The notes: generated from the letters alone by a model not told the origin. A stretch of 64,000 nucleotides of DNA from Geothrix edaphica (GCF_030268045.1 NZ_BSDC01000001.1:620001-684000), one strand, 5' to 3'; shown: positions 35,580 to 44,837, counted from the stretch's first letter. Numbers and translations: made by a program.

Positions 35580-36508
35580 CGGTACGCTCCCAGCCGCTGG
35601 CCCACCTTCACGCCGCCTTCGGTCCGGAGTGGCAGCCAATCCTTGGCCCTCGGCCCGCCGATCAGCAGCACCACGGTGGAGCCGAACTCGAAGGTGCCGA
35701 GGTCGTCGCCGGGCCCACAGGGCAGGCGGTCCACCGTGAAGCCGCCGTCCCGCGGCAGGTCCCGCCCGCCGAGCCAGCGCCCGTCGATCACGACGCCGCC
35801 CACGTGCGTGGCGCCCACCAGCACCGCGGCCACCTCGAGGCCTTCGCAGGAGCCGGTGCCAAGGGCGGTCCACGCCGCGCGCCGGTTGCGCTCGTAGAGG
35901 CGGGGGATGGCGCCGGTGCTGGCATCGTTCACGGGCCAGAGCTCCCCTTCCACGCGGCTGACGGCAGTGACGCTGCCTTCCAGGGGCACGTGGATGCGGT
36001 GGTAGTCCTTGGGCGAGAGGTAGAGGGTGAGGTACTGGCCGCCCTCGAAACGCTCGGCGCCCCGCTCATGCTTCAGAAGCTCGGAGACGTGGTAGGTGAG
36101 GCCCTTGGCCTGGATGGCCGTATCGGCCTGGATGCGGCCGCTGGCGATGATGCGGGCGTCCACGGGGCTGTTCAGGCCGCCGGGCAGGGGCGCGTCCTGG
36201 GGACGCAGGCCCGGCTTGAGGCGCCGCGTGAACAGGGCCTGGAGGCTGGGATAGTCCTTCAGGGGGAATTCGGCCTCGGCCAGGTCGATGCCGTAGTGCC
36301 CCGCGAACCGGCCCAGCAGGGGCTCGCGCCAGGCTCTGGGCAGGGAGCGGGCGGCGGCCCAGCCCACCACCCGCGAGCCGAGCTTCTTCGGGTAGAGGCC
36401 GAGCAGTCTCAGGGAGAGGGGCCCCGGCGTCCAGAGCAGGACATAGGCCACCCAGAGCAGGGCGAACACAAGCGCCACGCGCGCCGGAGGGGGCCAGGAC
36501 AGATGCAT
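35576..36508 (-). CDS. psd: Phosphatidylserine decarboxylase proenzyme
   Basis: 310 residues. An N-terminal membrane segment (VALVFALLWVAYVLLW) precedes the catalytic domain. Family motifs are LNSPVDARIIASG, YLSPKDYHRIHVPLEGSV, VNDASTG and the self-cleavage site FGSTVVLL (Gly-Ser, giving the pyruvoyl group) near residue 275. It makes phosphatidylethanolamine at the inner membrane. It is the first gene of the psd-scpB-zinc-ribbon operon. Confidence 0.94.
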   Translation of the reverse strand: MHLSWPPPARVALVFALLWVAYVLLWTPGPLSLRLLGLYPKKLGSRVVGWAAARSLPRAWREPLLGRFAGHYGIDLAEAEFPLKDYPSLQALFTRRLKPGLRPQDAPLPGGLNSPVDARIIASGRIQADTAIQAKGLTYHVSELLKHERGAERFEGGQYLTLYLSPKDYHRIHVPLEGSVTAVSRVEGELWPVNDASTGAIPRLYERNRRAAWTALGTGSCEGLEVAAVLVGATHVGGVVIDGRWLGGRDLPRDGGFTVDRLPCGPGDDLGTFEFGSTVVLLIGGPRAKDWLPLRTEGGVKVGQRLGAYR

Positions 36509-36563
36509 CCCATCAGGATAACCCGCCCTCCGCCCGCCTGGCCCGCTCACGTAGCATGGACCC

Positions 36564-37148
36564 ATGGATTGGACCCACCTGAAGCCCTCCGGAGGCCGCC
36601 GCATGCCCTGGAAGAACGGCGGCGGCACCACGCTGGAACTGGCCGTGGACCCGCCGGGGGCCACCCTGGAGACCGGCTTCCGCTGGCGCCTCAGCTCGGC
36701 TGATGTGGCCGCATCGGGGCCCTTCTCGGCGTTTCCCGGCCTGGAGCGGTGGCTGCTCCTGCTGGCGGGCGCGGGCTTCCACATCGATTTCGGCCCCCAC
36801 GGCCGCGCGGAGCTCACGGAACCGTTCCTGCCCATCCATTTCTCCGGCGACTGGCCCGCTGTCGCCACGCTGGCCGGCGGGCCCAGCCAGGACTTCAACC
36901 TGATGGTGGACCCCCGGCGGTGCCGGGCCCGGCTGGAGACCCTCCGGCTGGAGGCGTCCCTGGCGTTGCCCCTCCAGGCTGCGACCACCCTCCTGTTCGT
37001 GGCCCGGGGCACGGTGTCCGTCCCGGCCTGGAATCTCCACCTCGGCCACCGGCATCTGCTCCGCGTGGAGCGGGGCCGCGGCGCTCTGAGCGTTGCGCCG
37101 GGGCTGGCCGGGGCGGTCCTGGTCCGGATGGACCTGGATCCCGCCTGA
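36564..37148 (+). CDS. HutD/Ves family protein
   Basis: 194 residues. The family opening MDWTHLKPSGGRRMPWKNGG is followed by RWRLSSADVAASGPFSAFPG and SQDFNLMVDPRR, all hallmark stretches of this cupin-like fold. HutD is associated with histidine-degradation operons and Ves with cold response; the biochemical role is unresolved. No other hut gene is present here. Confidence 0.88.
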   Translation: MDWTHLKPSGGRRMPWKNGGGTTLELAVDPPGATLETGFRWRLSSADVAASGPFSAFPGLERWLLLLAGAGFHIDFGPHGRAELTEPFLPIHFSGDWPAVATLAGGPSQDFNLMVDPRRCRARLETLRLEASLALPLQAATTLLFVARGTVSVPAWNLHLGHRHLLRVERGRGALSVAPGLAGAVLVRMDLDPA

Positions 37149-37210
37149 CCCCCCCCCATCCGCTCCGTGGTAGGGTGGCACCCACTCACCCCACCGCCCA
37201 GGAGGCACCC

Positions 37211-38359
37211 ATGAACCGGAGGATTCTTTCCTCGCTGCTGGCATTCGGCTTCGCCCTGCACGCCCAGACGCCGGTGAAGATCGGTGTCATCAACTGCGCC
37301 ACGGGCACCCAGGCGCCCATCGGCGAGTACATGAGCAACGGCTACAAGCTGGCGCTGGAGGATCTCCAGAAGAAGGGCATCAAGGTGGAGCTGGTCACGG
37401 AGGACGACACGGGCAAGCCCCAGGTGTCCATGTCGGCCATGGAGAAGCTGGTGACCCGCGACCGCGTGGCCGCCGTGGTGGGCCCCTACAGCTCCGCCTG
37501 CGCCAACGCCGTGTCGAAGCTGGCCGAGAAGTACAAGGTGCCCCTGCTGGTGCCCGTGGCCTCCAAGGAGGACATCACCCGGCAGAACCAGAAGTTCGTC
37601 TTCCGCCTCAGCGCCACCACCGAGGACTATGCCTCCATCCTCATCTCGATGGCCCAGAAGCTGGGCAAGCCCAAGACCATGGCGATCCTGAACGAGAACA
37701 CCGACTTCGGCACCTCCGGCGCCAAGTCCGCCAAGGCCTACGCCGCCCAGGTGGGCATCCAGGTGGTCATGGAGGAGGCCTACGCGGCCGGCTCGCCCGA
37801 CTACCGCTCGACCCTCGCCAAGGTGAAGGCCACCAAGCCCGACCTCGTCTTCATGGTGTCCTACGTGGCCGACGGCATCCTGCTCATGCGCCAGGCGCGC
37901 GAGGTGGGCCTCCAGCCCCAGGCCTTCCTGGGCGCGGGAGCGGGTTTCGCGTCCTCCGAGTTCGCCCGGGAGCAGGCCATCTCCAACAACGTGTTCTCCA
38001 GCACCCAGTGGACCACCGACGTGAACTGGCCCGGCGCCAAGGACTTCGGGGCCCGCTACAAGGCCAAGTTCGGCAAGGCCGAGGTCCCCTACCACGCCGC
38101 CAACGCCTACGCCTCGATGATGGTCATGGCCGAGGCCGCGGCCAAGGTGGGCGGGGACCGCGAGAAGCTCCGCGCGGAGCTGCGGGGCGGCCACTGGAAC
38201 GGCATCATGGGCGACGTGCGGTTCGTGGACTACAGCGGCTACACGAACCAGAACAAGCACCAGATGCTGGTGGAGCAGATCCAGAACGGCAAGCACGAGA
38301 CCGTCTGGCCGCCTGAGTACGGCTCGAAGAAGCCGGTCTACCCCTTCAAGTGGAAGTAG
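37211..38359 (+). CDS. Branched-chain amino-acid-type ABC transporter substrate-binding protein
   Basis: 382 residues. A signal peptide (ends ALHAQ) precedes a two-lobed periplasmic binding domain: VKIGVINCATGTQAPIGEYM, VAAVVGPYSSACANAVS, NENTDFGTSGAKSAKAYAAQ and YHAANAYASMMVMAEA. AGGAGG lies five bases before the ATG. LivJ/K-like proteins bind branched-chain amino acids or related organic ligands. No permease or ATPase genes are adjacent, so the partner transporter is elsewhere. Confidence 0.92.
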   Translation: MNRRILSSLLAFGFALHAQTPVKIGVINCATGTQAPIGEYMSNGYKLALEDLQKKGIKVELVTEDDTGKPQVSMSAMEKLVTRDRVAAVVGPYSSACANAVSKLAEKYKVPLLVPVASKEDITRQNQKFVFRLSATTEDYASILISMAQKLGKPKTMAILNENTDFGTSGAKSAKAYAAQVGIQVVMEEAYAAGSPDYRSTLAKVKATKPDLVFMVSYVADGILLMRQAREVGLQPQAFLGAGAGFASSEFAREQAISNNVFSSTQWTTDVNWPGAKDFGARYKAKFGKAEVPYHAANAYASMMVMAEAAAKVGGDREKLRAELRGGHWNGIMGDVRFVDYSGYTNQNKHQMLVEQIQNGKHETVWPPEYGSKKPVYPFKWK

Positions 38360-38400
38360 CCACCTTCTGATCAGACCGTGAGCCTGTCATCTTGGATGGC

Positions 38401-39189
38401 ATGCACATCGGACACGCGCTCACGGTCATGGCCGCGGCCTTCCTCGCCGGGGCCATCAATTCCATCGCGGGGGGTGGCACGCTCGTGTCCTTCCCCGCGC
38501 TGCTTGGCATAGGCCTCACGGGGCAGCAGGCGAACGTCACCAGCACCTTGGCCCTGTGGCCGGGTTCCATCGGAGGGTTCTGGGGCCATCGGGAGGATCT
38601 CGCGGGCATCCGGGCCTTCGCCCTGCGCCTGATGCCGCCCTCGCTCCTTGGCGGGGCGCTGGGTGCCTGGCTCATGCTCGTCACGCCCCAGAAGGTTTTC
38701 GACCAGCTGGTGCCCTGGCTGATCCTGGTGGCGACGGTCCTCCTGGCGGCCAACGATCCCGTCAACAAGCTGCTGAAGCGGATGGGCAGCCACGACCGCA
38801 CCCCGGGCTGGTGGGTCGGCGCCATGATCTTCCAGTTCATCGTGGGCATCTACGGCGGCTACTTCGGCGCCGGCATCGGCATCCTCATGCTGGCGGCCCT
38901 GAGCCTGCTGGGCCTCACGGACATCCACCAGATGAACGGCCTCAAGAACCTGCTGGCCCTCTGCATCAACGGCATCGCCATCTTCGCCTTCCTGGCCATG
39001 GAGTTCCTGCGGCACCCCGGCAACGTGCAGTGGAAATACATGGTCGTCATGGCTGCCGCGGCTGGCCTGGGGGGCCTCTTCGGCTCCCACATGGCGCACC
39101 GGGTGGGCCGCAAGACCGTGCGTGTCGGCGTTGTCAGCATCGGGTTCATCCTGTCGGCCTGGTACTTCTACAAGCATTACGCCGTCTGA
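38401..39189 (+). CDS. TSUP (TauE/SafE) family membrane permease
   Basis: 262 residues with seven to eight hydrophobic segments. The N-terminal repeat motif GAINSIAGGGTLVSFPALL and the second-half counterpart GIYGGYFGAGIGILMLAAL are the internal duplication of the TSUP family. Members move sulfite, sulfoacetate or other organic anions. A TTG three codons upstream is an alternative start. It lies 41 bases after the binding-protein gene. Confidence 0.92.
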   Translation: MHIGHALTVMAAAFLAGAINSIAGGGTLVSFPALLGIGLTGQQANVTSTLALWPGSIGGFWGHREDLAGIRAFALRLMPPSLLGGALGAWLMLVTPQKVFDQLVPWLILVATVLLAANDPVNKLLKRMGSHDRTPGWWVGAMIFQFIVGIYGGYFGAGIGILMLAALSLLGLTDIHQMNGLKNLLALCINGIAIFAFLAMEFLRHPGNVQWKYMVVMAAAAGLGGLFGSHMAHRVGRKTVRVGVVSIGFILSAWYFYKHYAV

Positions 39190-39264
39190 CAAAGGCGCCG
39201 CTTCCAGGCGGGGGCTGGAGGGCCGTCCGGGGCCTCCATTCAAGAAAAGAGAATTTTTCTGTGC

Positions 39265-39292
39265 TTGAACTGGCGCGAATTTGAGGCAAGAT
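39265..39292 (+). promoter_or_regulatory. Candidate promoter of the HU gene
   Basis: TTGAAC (39265-39270) and CAAGAT (39287-39292) are 16 bases apart in an AT-rich stretch that stands out from its surroundings. Good -35, poor -10. A short hairpin (AGCGCC/GGCGCT, 39311-39326) lies in the predicted leader. Confidence 0.35.
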
Positions 39293-39347
39293 CCAAGCGA
39301 CAAATCACACAGCGCCCGTTGGCGCTCTTGAACAGGAGGCCCGCAAC

Positions 39348-39671
39348 ATGGCCGAGAACCTCACCAAGGCTGAACTCGTCGAAGCCGTCGCCAAGACTGC
39401 CGACATCACCAAGGCTGCCGCTGCTGCTGCGATCGGCTGCTTCCTCGACTGCATCGCCGGCCACGTGGGCAAGGGCGGCAAGGTGACCCTGGTCGGCTTC
39501 GGCACCTTCAGCCAGAAGACCCGCAAGGCCCGCACCGGCCGCAACCCCCAGACCGGGGCCCCCATCAAGATCGCCGCCTCGAAGTCCATGAGCTTCAAGG
39601 CCTCGAAGGCCGCCAAGACCGCCAAGCCCAAGGCCGCGAAGAAGGCCGCCCCCAAGGGCAAGAAGAAGTAG
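39348..39671 (+). CDS. HU-family DNA-binding protein with basic C-terminal tail
   Basis: 107 residues. Residues 1-88 are an HU/IHF fold: NLTKAELVEAVAKTADITKA, GGKVTLVGFGTFSQKTRKAR, GRNPQTGAPIKIAASKSMSF. A Lys/Ala-rich tail (AKTAKPKAAKKAAPKGKKK) resembles eukaryotic H1 and the tails of some actinobacterial HU proteins. AGGAGG lies eight bases before the ATG. The protein compacts and bends DNA. The tail should strengthen non-specific DNA binding. Confidence 0.94.
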   Translation: MAENLTKAELVEAVAKTADITKAAAAAAIGCFLDCIAGHVGKGGKVTLVGFGTFSQKTRKARTGRNPQTGAPIKIAASKSMSFKASKAAKTAKPKAAKKAAPKGKKK

Positions 39672-39730
39672 TCGGTCCATCGGGACCGGAAGAAGGGGGC
39701 CATCGGCCCCCTTCTTCCTTTGGGACCGAC
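39671..39730 (+). terminator. Intrinsic terminator after the HU gene
   Basis: A 14-bp perfect stem (arms 39688-39701 and 39705-39718, loop ATC) is followed by TTT. Outer complementary blocks GTCGGTCC (39671-39678) and GGACCGAC (39723-39730) enclose it. Confidence 0.85.
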
Positions 39731-39756
39731 CCACGCGACGAGGAGCGGAGAAGCAG

Positions 39757-40989
39757 ATGGCACTTTCAGGATGGGCCGAGGACTACGTGAACCTGGTGCT
39801 GGCGGTCGGCCGCCACGACGCCGACTTCGTGGACGCCTACTACGGCCCTCCCTCGTGGAAGGCGGCGGCCGAGGCCGGCAGTCCGCGCCCCCTTCCGGAC
39901 CTGGGCACGGAGGCCCGCCGGATCCGGGAGGGCCTCGCCGCCGCATCGGTGCCGGCCGGCGAGGCGCTGCGCCGAGACTACCTCCTGGGGCAGCTGGGGG
40001 CCGTGGAGGCCCACCTGGCCCGCCTGCAGGGCCACCGCTTCAGCTTCGACGACGAAGCCGAGGCCCTCTACCAGGCCCGGCCCCCTGTGACACCGGAAGC
40101 CACCCTGGAGGCTGCGCTGGCCCGGCTGGATCGGGTGCTTGACGGCCCCGGCTCCGTTCAGGACCGCTACCAGAAGGCCCGGGAGCGGGTCCTCGTTCCG
40201 CCGGAACGGGTGGATGCGGTCTTTCAGGCGGCCATCGCGGAGGCCCGGGAGCGCACCTGCCGCCACGCGACCCTGCCGGCCTCCGATCACTTCCGCGTGG
40301 AGTACGTGCGGGACAAGGCCTGGTCTGCCTACAACTGGTACCAGGGCGGCGGGACCTCGGTGATCCAGGTGAACCTGGACCTGCCCATCGCCATGGACCG
40401 GGCTCTGGATCTGGCCGCCCACGAGGGCTACCCGGGCCACCATGTCTACAACGCCCTGCTGGAGCAGCGCTTCGCCCAGGCTCCGCCCGCGGGCCGGGGC
40501 TGGGTGGAGTTCACGATCTACCCGCTGTTCTCGCCCCAGTCCCTGATTGCCGAAGGGACCGCCAACTTCGGCATCGAAGTCGCCTTCCCCGGTGGGGAAC
40601 GCCTCGCCTTCGAGCGGGACGTGCTCTTTCCCCTGGCGGGCCTCGACCCCGCCGAGGCGGAACGCTGGTCGAGGGTGCAGGCGGAGCTGAAGGTGCTGGC
40701 CTTCGCTGACAACGAGGCCGCCCGTGGCTATCTGGACGGCCACCTGGATCGCGCCGGGGCCGAGGCCTTCCTGGTCCGCTACTCCCTGCGGACCGCGGCC
40801 CAGGCCGCCCAGCGCCTGCGGTTCATCGACACCTACCGCAGCTACGTCATCAACTACAACCTCGGCGAGCAGCTCGTGCGCGACTGGGTCGAGCGCCAGG
40901 GGGGCACCGTGGCGGACCCGGCCCGGCGCTGGGCGGTCTTCGTCGATCTCATCTCCAGCCCGCGATTGCCCAGGGCGCTGGGGCTCTAG
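39757..40989 (+). CDS. DUF885-like metallopeptidase
   Basis: 410 residues, no signal peptide. The diagnostic motif is HEGYPGHHVYN near residue 227, matching the HExxPGHH zinc-binding pattern of DUF885 proteins. A Glu in AEGTANFGIEVAFPGGE is in position to be the third ligand. The family includes putative carboxypeptidases. Shorter than the ~550-residue secreted members and cytoplasmic here. It follows the HU terminator and precedes topB. Confidence 0.82.
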   Translation: MALSGWAEDYVNLVLAVGRHDADFVDAYYGPPSWKAAAEAGSPRPLPDLGTEARRIREGLAAASVPAGEALRRDYLLGQLGAVEAHLARLQGHRFSFDDEAEALYQARPPVTPEATLEAALARLDRVLDGPGSVQDRYQKARERVLVPPERVDAVFQAAIAEARERTCRHATLPASDHFRVEYVRDKAWSAYNWYQGGGTSVIQVNLDLPIAMDRALDLAAHEGYPGHHVYNALLEQRFAQAPPAGRGWVEFTIYPLFSPQSLIAEGTANFGIEVAFPGGERLAFERDVLFPLAGLDPAEAERWSRVQAELKVLAFADNEAARGYLDGHLDRAGAEAFLVRYSLRTAAQAAQRLRFIDTYRSYVINYNLGEQLVRDWVERQGGTVADPARRWAVFVDLISSPRLPRALGL

Positions 40990-41035
40990 AGCCCACGGGC
41001 TCCCGTACAATGGGACTCGCACCCGGGGAGCCGTC

Positions 41036-43033
41036 CTGCGTCTGATCATCGCCGAGAAACCGAGCATGGGCCGCGCCTTGGCGGAGGCCCTGGGTCTGCC
41101 CGGGCGGGGGCGGAGCCTCATCGAGGGGAACGGACTGGTGGTGACCTGGTGCGTGGGGCACCTGGTGGAGGCCCTGAATCCCGAGGGCTATGATCCCGCC
41201 TGGAAGGCCTGGCGCTGGGACCGGCTGCCCATCTTCCCGGAGCCCTTCCGCTATGCGCCCATCGAGCAGACAAAAGAGCAGTTCGACGTGGTGGCGCGCC
41301 TGCTCAACCGGGCGGACATCACCGAGGTCGTGAACGCCACGGACGCCGGGCGCGAAGGCGAGCTGATCTTCGATCTCGTCTACCGCCTGGCGGGCTGTGC
41401 CAAGCCCGTCCAGCGCTTCTGGACCTCGAGCCTCACGCCGGAGGCGATCCAGGCGGCCTACGGGGCCATGAAGCCAGGGGAAGCCTACACCGGCCTGCGG
41501 GACGCCGCGCGCAGCCGCCAGGAGGCGGACTGGCTGGTGGGCATCAACGCCACGCGGGCCCAGACCCTGCGCATGCGCAGGGCAGGGGCCGAGGATGGCG
41601 TGTGGAGCGTGGGGCGGGTCCAGACCCCGACCCTGGCCCTGCTGGTGCGCCGGGAACTGGAAATCCGCGACTTCAAGCCCCAGCCGTTCTGGACCCTCAG
41701 GGCCCGGTTCGCGCATCCCAACGGAGTCTACGAGGGTCGCTGGTTCCGGGAGCAGGAGGGCCAGACCCAGGAGCGCTTCGCCACCGAGGCGGAAGTCCAG
41801 GCGCTGGCGGCGACCCTGGCAGGCAAGCCAGGGAGGATCCGGAGCGCCACGGGCCGCACGGAGAAGAAGAAACCCGAGCTGCTCTACGACCTCACGGCCC
41901 TGCAGAAGGAGGCCAACAAGCGCTTCGGCTTCACGGCGGAGGGCACCCTGGGCCTGGCGCAGAACCTGTACGAAAAGCAGCTCATCTCCTACCCCCGCAC
42001 CAACAGCCGCCACCTCACGGAGGCCGATGCCCTGAAGGCGCCCCAGTGGATCAAGGCCCTGGCCCAGGGGCAGCTCACGGAGCTCGGGCCCTTCCTCGAC
42101 CAGCTCCGGAAGCGGTGGCCCGTGAAGCTGGACAAGCGCTTCGTCAACGACAAGGAGGTGGAGGACCACGCGGCGCTGGTGCCCACCGAGAAGCCCGCCC
42201 GGGGCCTCGCCGGCGACGAGCTGCGCATCTACGACCTCATCGCCCGGCGCTTCCTCGGGGCCTATTTCCCGGATCGCGTGGAGACCAAGACGACCATCAT
42301 CACGGAAGTCGCCAGCGAGACCTTCAAGACCAACGGCACCGTCGTGAAGGAGGAGGGATGGTCTGCCGTGGATCCCCCTTACCGCCGCAAGAAGGCCGAG
42401 AAGGTGGCCGACCCGGCCGAGGCGGAGGAAGAGGCCGAGGAGGACAGCGAGGGCGGCCTGCCTGTCGTGAAGAAGGGCGAGGCCGTCGAGGTCGCCGCCC
42501 TGCAGCCCAAGGAGGGGAAGACCACGCCCCCCAAGCGCATGAGCGAGGGGGACCTGCTGTCCGCCATGCAGGGCGCCGGTCGGGACCTGGACGACGAGGC
42601 CCTCCGCGGGGCCATGCGGGACTGCGGTCTGGGTACGCCTGCGACGCGCGCGAACATGATCGAGACCCTCATCAAGCGCGCCTACATCGAGCGCAAGCGC
42701 AACATCCTGCTGCCCACGGACAAGGGCATCCGGCTCATCCAGGGCCTCCCGGCGGAAGCGCTGCGCAGCGCGGAGCTGACCGGGACCTGGGAAGCCCGCC
42801 TGGAGCGCATGCGGCGCGGCGAGGAGACCCGCGAGGCCTTCATGGCCGACATCCGCAGATTCGTGTCCGCCGTGGTGGAGGAACTCCAGGACGCGCCCGC
42901 CCCCCACGTCCACGGGGCCCCCTGTCCTGCGTGCGGCCAGCCCATGCGGATCATTCCCAGCACCCGGCGCGGGGAGTTCTTCCACCGCTGCCTGCCGTGC
43001 AACGTCGTGGAGCCGGTGGCGAAGGCCCACTAG
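41036..43033 (+). CDS. topB: DNA topoisomerase III (type IA), apparent CTG start
   Basis: 665 residues if translation begins at CTG 41036, which yields MRLIIAEKPSMGRALAEALG, the canonical Toprim beginning. GGGGAG lies five bases upstream. No ATG, GTG or TTG is available in frame nearby: the first ATG (41066) would delete the Toprim catalytic Glu motif IAEKPS. Other motifs are TDAGREGELIF (Toprim DxE-type), LISYPRTNSRHL with the catalytic Tyr, and one C-terminal zinc finger (CPACGQ...CLPC). The insert between about 440 and 510 is rich in Glu and Lys. It relaxes and decatenates DNA. Confidence 0.92.
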   Translation: MRLIIAEKPSMGRALAEALGLPGRGRSLIEGNGLVVTWCVGHLVEALNPEGYDPAWKAWRWDRLPIFPEPFRYAPIEQTKEQFDVVARLLNRADITEVVNATDAGREGELIFDLVYRLAGCAKPVQRFWTSSLTPEAIQAAYGAMKPGEAYTGLRDAARSRQEADWLVGINATRAQTLRMRRAGAEDGVWSVGRVQTPTLALLVRRELEIRDFKPQPFWTLRARFAHPNGVYEGRWFREQEGQTQERFATEAEVQALAATLAGKPGRIRSATGRTEKKKPELLYDLTALQKEANKRFGFTAEGTLGLAQNLYEKQLISYPRTNSRHLTEADALKAPQWIKALAQGQLTELGPFLDQLRKRWPVKLDKRFVNDKEVEDHAALVPTEKPARGLAGDELRIYDLIARRFLGAYFPDRVETKTTIITEVASETFKTNGTVVKEEGWSAVDPPYRRKKAEKVADPAEAEEEAEEDSEGGLPVVKKGEAVEVAALQPKEGKTTPPKRMSEGDLLSAMQGAGRDLDDEALRGAMRDCGLGTPATRANMIETLIKRAYIERKRNILLPTDKGIRLIQGLPAEALRSAELTGTWEARLERMRRGEETREAFMADIRRFVSAVVEELQDAPAPHVHGAPCPACGQPMRIIPSTRRGEFFHRCLPCNVVEPVAKAH

Positions 43034-43089
43034 AACCCTCAGGAGAGCCCTGGCCGCCGCTCCGCCCCGACCGCCGGAGGCATCGGCCC

Positions 43090-43117
43090 AAAAAGGAAGC
43101 CGCCTTGCGGCGGCTTC
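43090..43117 (-). terminator. Terminator downstream of tRNA-Ser(GGA)
   Basis: On the complement strand, stem GAAGCCGCC/GGCGGCTTC (43096-43117) is followed by CTTTTTGGG. Confidence 0.75.
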
Positions 43118-43120
43118 GTC

Positions 43121-43211
43121 TGGCGGAGAGTAAGAGATTCGAACTCTTGATACGCTTTTGGCGTATACACGATTTCCAATCGTGCTCCTTCGGCCACTCG
43201 GACAACTCTCC
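43121..43211 (-). tRNA. tRNA-Ser (anticodon GGA)
   Basis: Acceptor GGAGAGT pairs with ACTCTCC, discriminator G, CCA encoded at 43121-43123. Anticodon stem CACGA/TCGTG holds loop TTGGAAA (GGA). The long variable arm has an unusual pair of complementary runs ATACGC and GCGTAT. T-loop TTCGAAT. Confidence 0.95.
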
Positions 43212-43288
43212 CGTGGCTCCGCGTGAACGCGGGGAACCAGAAGGTTATCACGGCCCCGGGCCGCGGCCAAGGGCCGTGATCGGAAGGG

Positions 43289-44737
43289 CTACACGGCCTC
43301 GAGAACGGCCACCAGCAGCTTCCAGAAGTTGCCGACGGAGGGCACGCTCACGTGCTCGTCGGGGGTGTGGACGTCCCACATGCTGGGGCCGAAGGACACC
43401 ATCTCCATCTCGGTGTACTTCTCGCCGATGAGACCGCACTCCAGGCCGGCATGGATGGCCATGATCTCCAGCGGCTTGCCGAACACCTTCTGGTTGGTCT
43501 CGTTGACGATGCGGACCAGCGAGGCCTTGGGCTCGGGCTTCCAGCCGGGGTACCCGCCGGTGACGTGGGACTCGAACCCACCCAGGGCGCAGGTGGCGGC
43601 GATGCGCTCGGACAGCGCGGTCTTCGAGGGGTTGATGGAGCTGCGCGTGAGGAGGTTCACCTCGACCTCGTTCTCGCGGGTCTCGATCACGCCCATGTTG
43701 GTGGAGGTCTGCACCAGGCCAGGAATGTCCGGGCTCATGGCCTCGACGCCGTGGGGCAGCGCCAGCAGCAGCTGGATCAGGGCATCGGTGTCGGGGCCGG
43801 ACATGACCTGGGTGGCCTCCCCGGGCTCGAGGGCCAGGTGCAGGCCGGGATCGAAGGCGCCGAGCGCCGCGCGCCAGTGGGCCTCGTGCTCCGTCAGGGC
43901 GGCCTTGAAGGCCTGTTCCTTGGCGGGGTCCAGGAAGATCTGGGCCGAGGCTTCGCGGGGGATGGCGTTGCGCTTGTTCCCGCCCTTGATGGAGGCCAGG
44001 CTGAAGCCGAAGGCCGGCTTCAGGGCACCCAGGACCTGGGCGAGGATGCGGATGGCATTGCCGCGGCCGGCATGGATGTCGATGCCGGAGTGACCGCCCT
44101 TGAGGCCGAACACCTTCAGGCGGAAGGCCTTGGTGCCGGCGGGCGCGGCCGTGCGGGTGAGCTTGCGGGTGACGATGGTGTCCTCGCCGCCGGCGCAGCC
44201 GATGGTGAGGTAGCCCTCCTCCTCGCTGTCGAGGTTGAGGAGGAACTTGGCCTTGAGGCGGCCGGGCTGGAGCCCGTTGGCGCCCGTGAGGCCGGTCTCC
44301 TCGTCAATGGTGATGAGCGCCTCGATGGGGCCGTGGGCGATGTCCTTGCTGGCCAGCACCGCGAGGGCCGCAGCCACGCCGATGCCGTTGTCGGCGCCGA
44401 GGGTGGTGCCCGTGGCGCGGAGGAGGTCGCCGTCCTTCCAGACCTTGATGGGATCCTTGAGGAAGTCGTGCCCCGTGCCCTCGTTCTGCTCGCAGACCAT
44501 GTCCACGTGGGCCTGGAGGCAGACGGTCGGCCGGCCTTCCTTCCCGGGGGTGGCCTTCTTCCGGATGATCACGTTGCCGACCTCGTCGCGCTCCACCTCG
44601 CAACCCAGGGCCTTGGCCTGATCGGCCACCCAGGCCGCGGCGGCGGCTTCGTTCTTGGACCCGCGGGGGATCTTCGACAGCCCCAGGAAGTAGGACCAGA
44701 TCGTCTTCGGTTCGAGGGATTCGAGCAGCGCGTCCAC
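43289..44737 (-). CDS. pepD: Aminoacyl-histidine dipeptidase (cytosol nonspecific dipeptidase)
   Basis: 482 residues, matching the usual ~485. GTG start at 44737 with GGAGG just upstream; the frame runs on upstream without similarity. M20-family zinc ligands appear in LQAHVDMVCEQN, TLGADNGIG, DEETGLTGANGL, LNLDSEEEG and a late IHAGLECGLIGEK. It hydrolyses carnosine-like and other dipeptides in the cytoplasm. A 12-base inverted repeat (CCGGTCGGCCGG at 44757-44768 and its complement at 44788-44799) sits in its leader. Confidence 0.94.
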   Translation of the reverse strand: MDALLESLEPKTIWSYFLGLSKIPRGSKNEAAAAAWVADQAKALGCEVERDEVGNVIIRKKATPGKEGRPTVCLQAHVDMVCEQNEGTGHDFLKDPIKVWKDGDLLRATGTTLGADNGIGVAAALAVLASKDIAHGPIEALITIDEETGLTGANGLQPGRLKAKFLLNLDSEEEGYLTIGCAGGEDTIVTRKLTRTAAPAGTKAFRLKVFGLKGGHSGIDIHAGRGNAIRILAQVLGALKPAFGFSLASIKGGNKRNAIPREASAQIFLDPAKEQAFKAALTEHEAHWRAALGAFDPGLHLALEPGEATQVMSGPDTDALIQLLLALPHGVEAMSPDIPGLVQTSTNMGVIETRENEVEVNLLTRSSINPSKTALSERIAATCALGGFESHVTGGYPGWKPEPKASLVRIVNETNQKVFGKPLEIMAIHAGLECGLIGEKYTEMEMVSFGPSMWDVHTPDEHVSVPSVGNFWKLLVAVLEAV

Positions 44738-44756
44738 AAAACCTCCCTGGGCCCGG

Positions 44757-44799
44757 CCGGTCGGCCGGGGCGGTTCCGTCAACTGTACCGGCCGACCGG
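44757..44799 (-). promoter_or_regulatory. Inverted repeat in the pepD leader
   Basis: CCGGTCGGCCGG (44757-44768) and CCGGCCGACCGG (44788-44799) are perfect complements with a 19-base loop, about ten bases ahead of the pepD ribosome site. It could be an RNA hairpin affecting translation or a palindromic binding site. Confidence 0.5.
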
Positions 44800-44837
44800 C
44801 AGCCTGGGACGTGACGGGAGTCACGGTGTGACACGAT

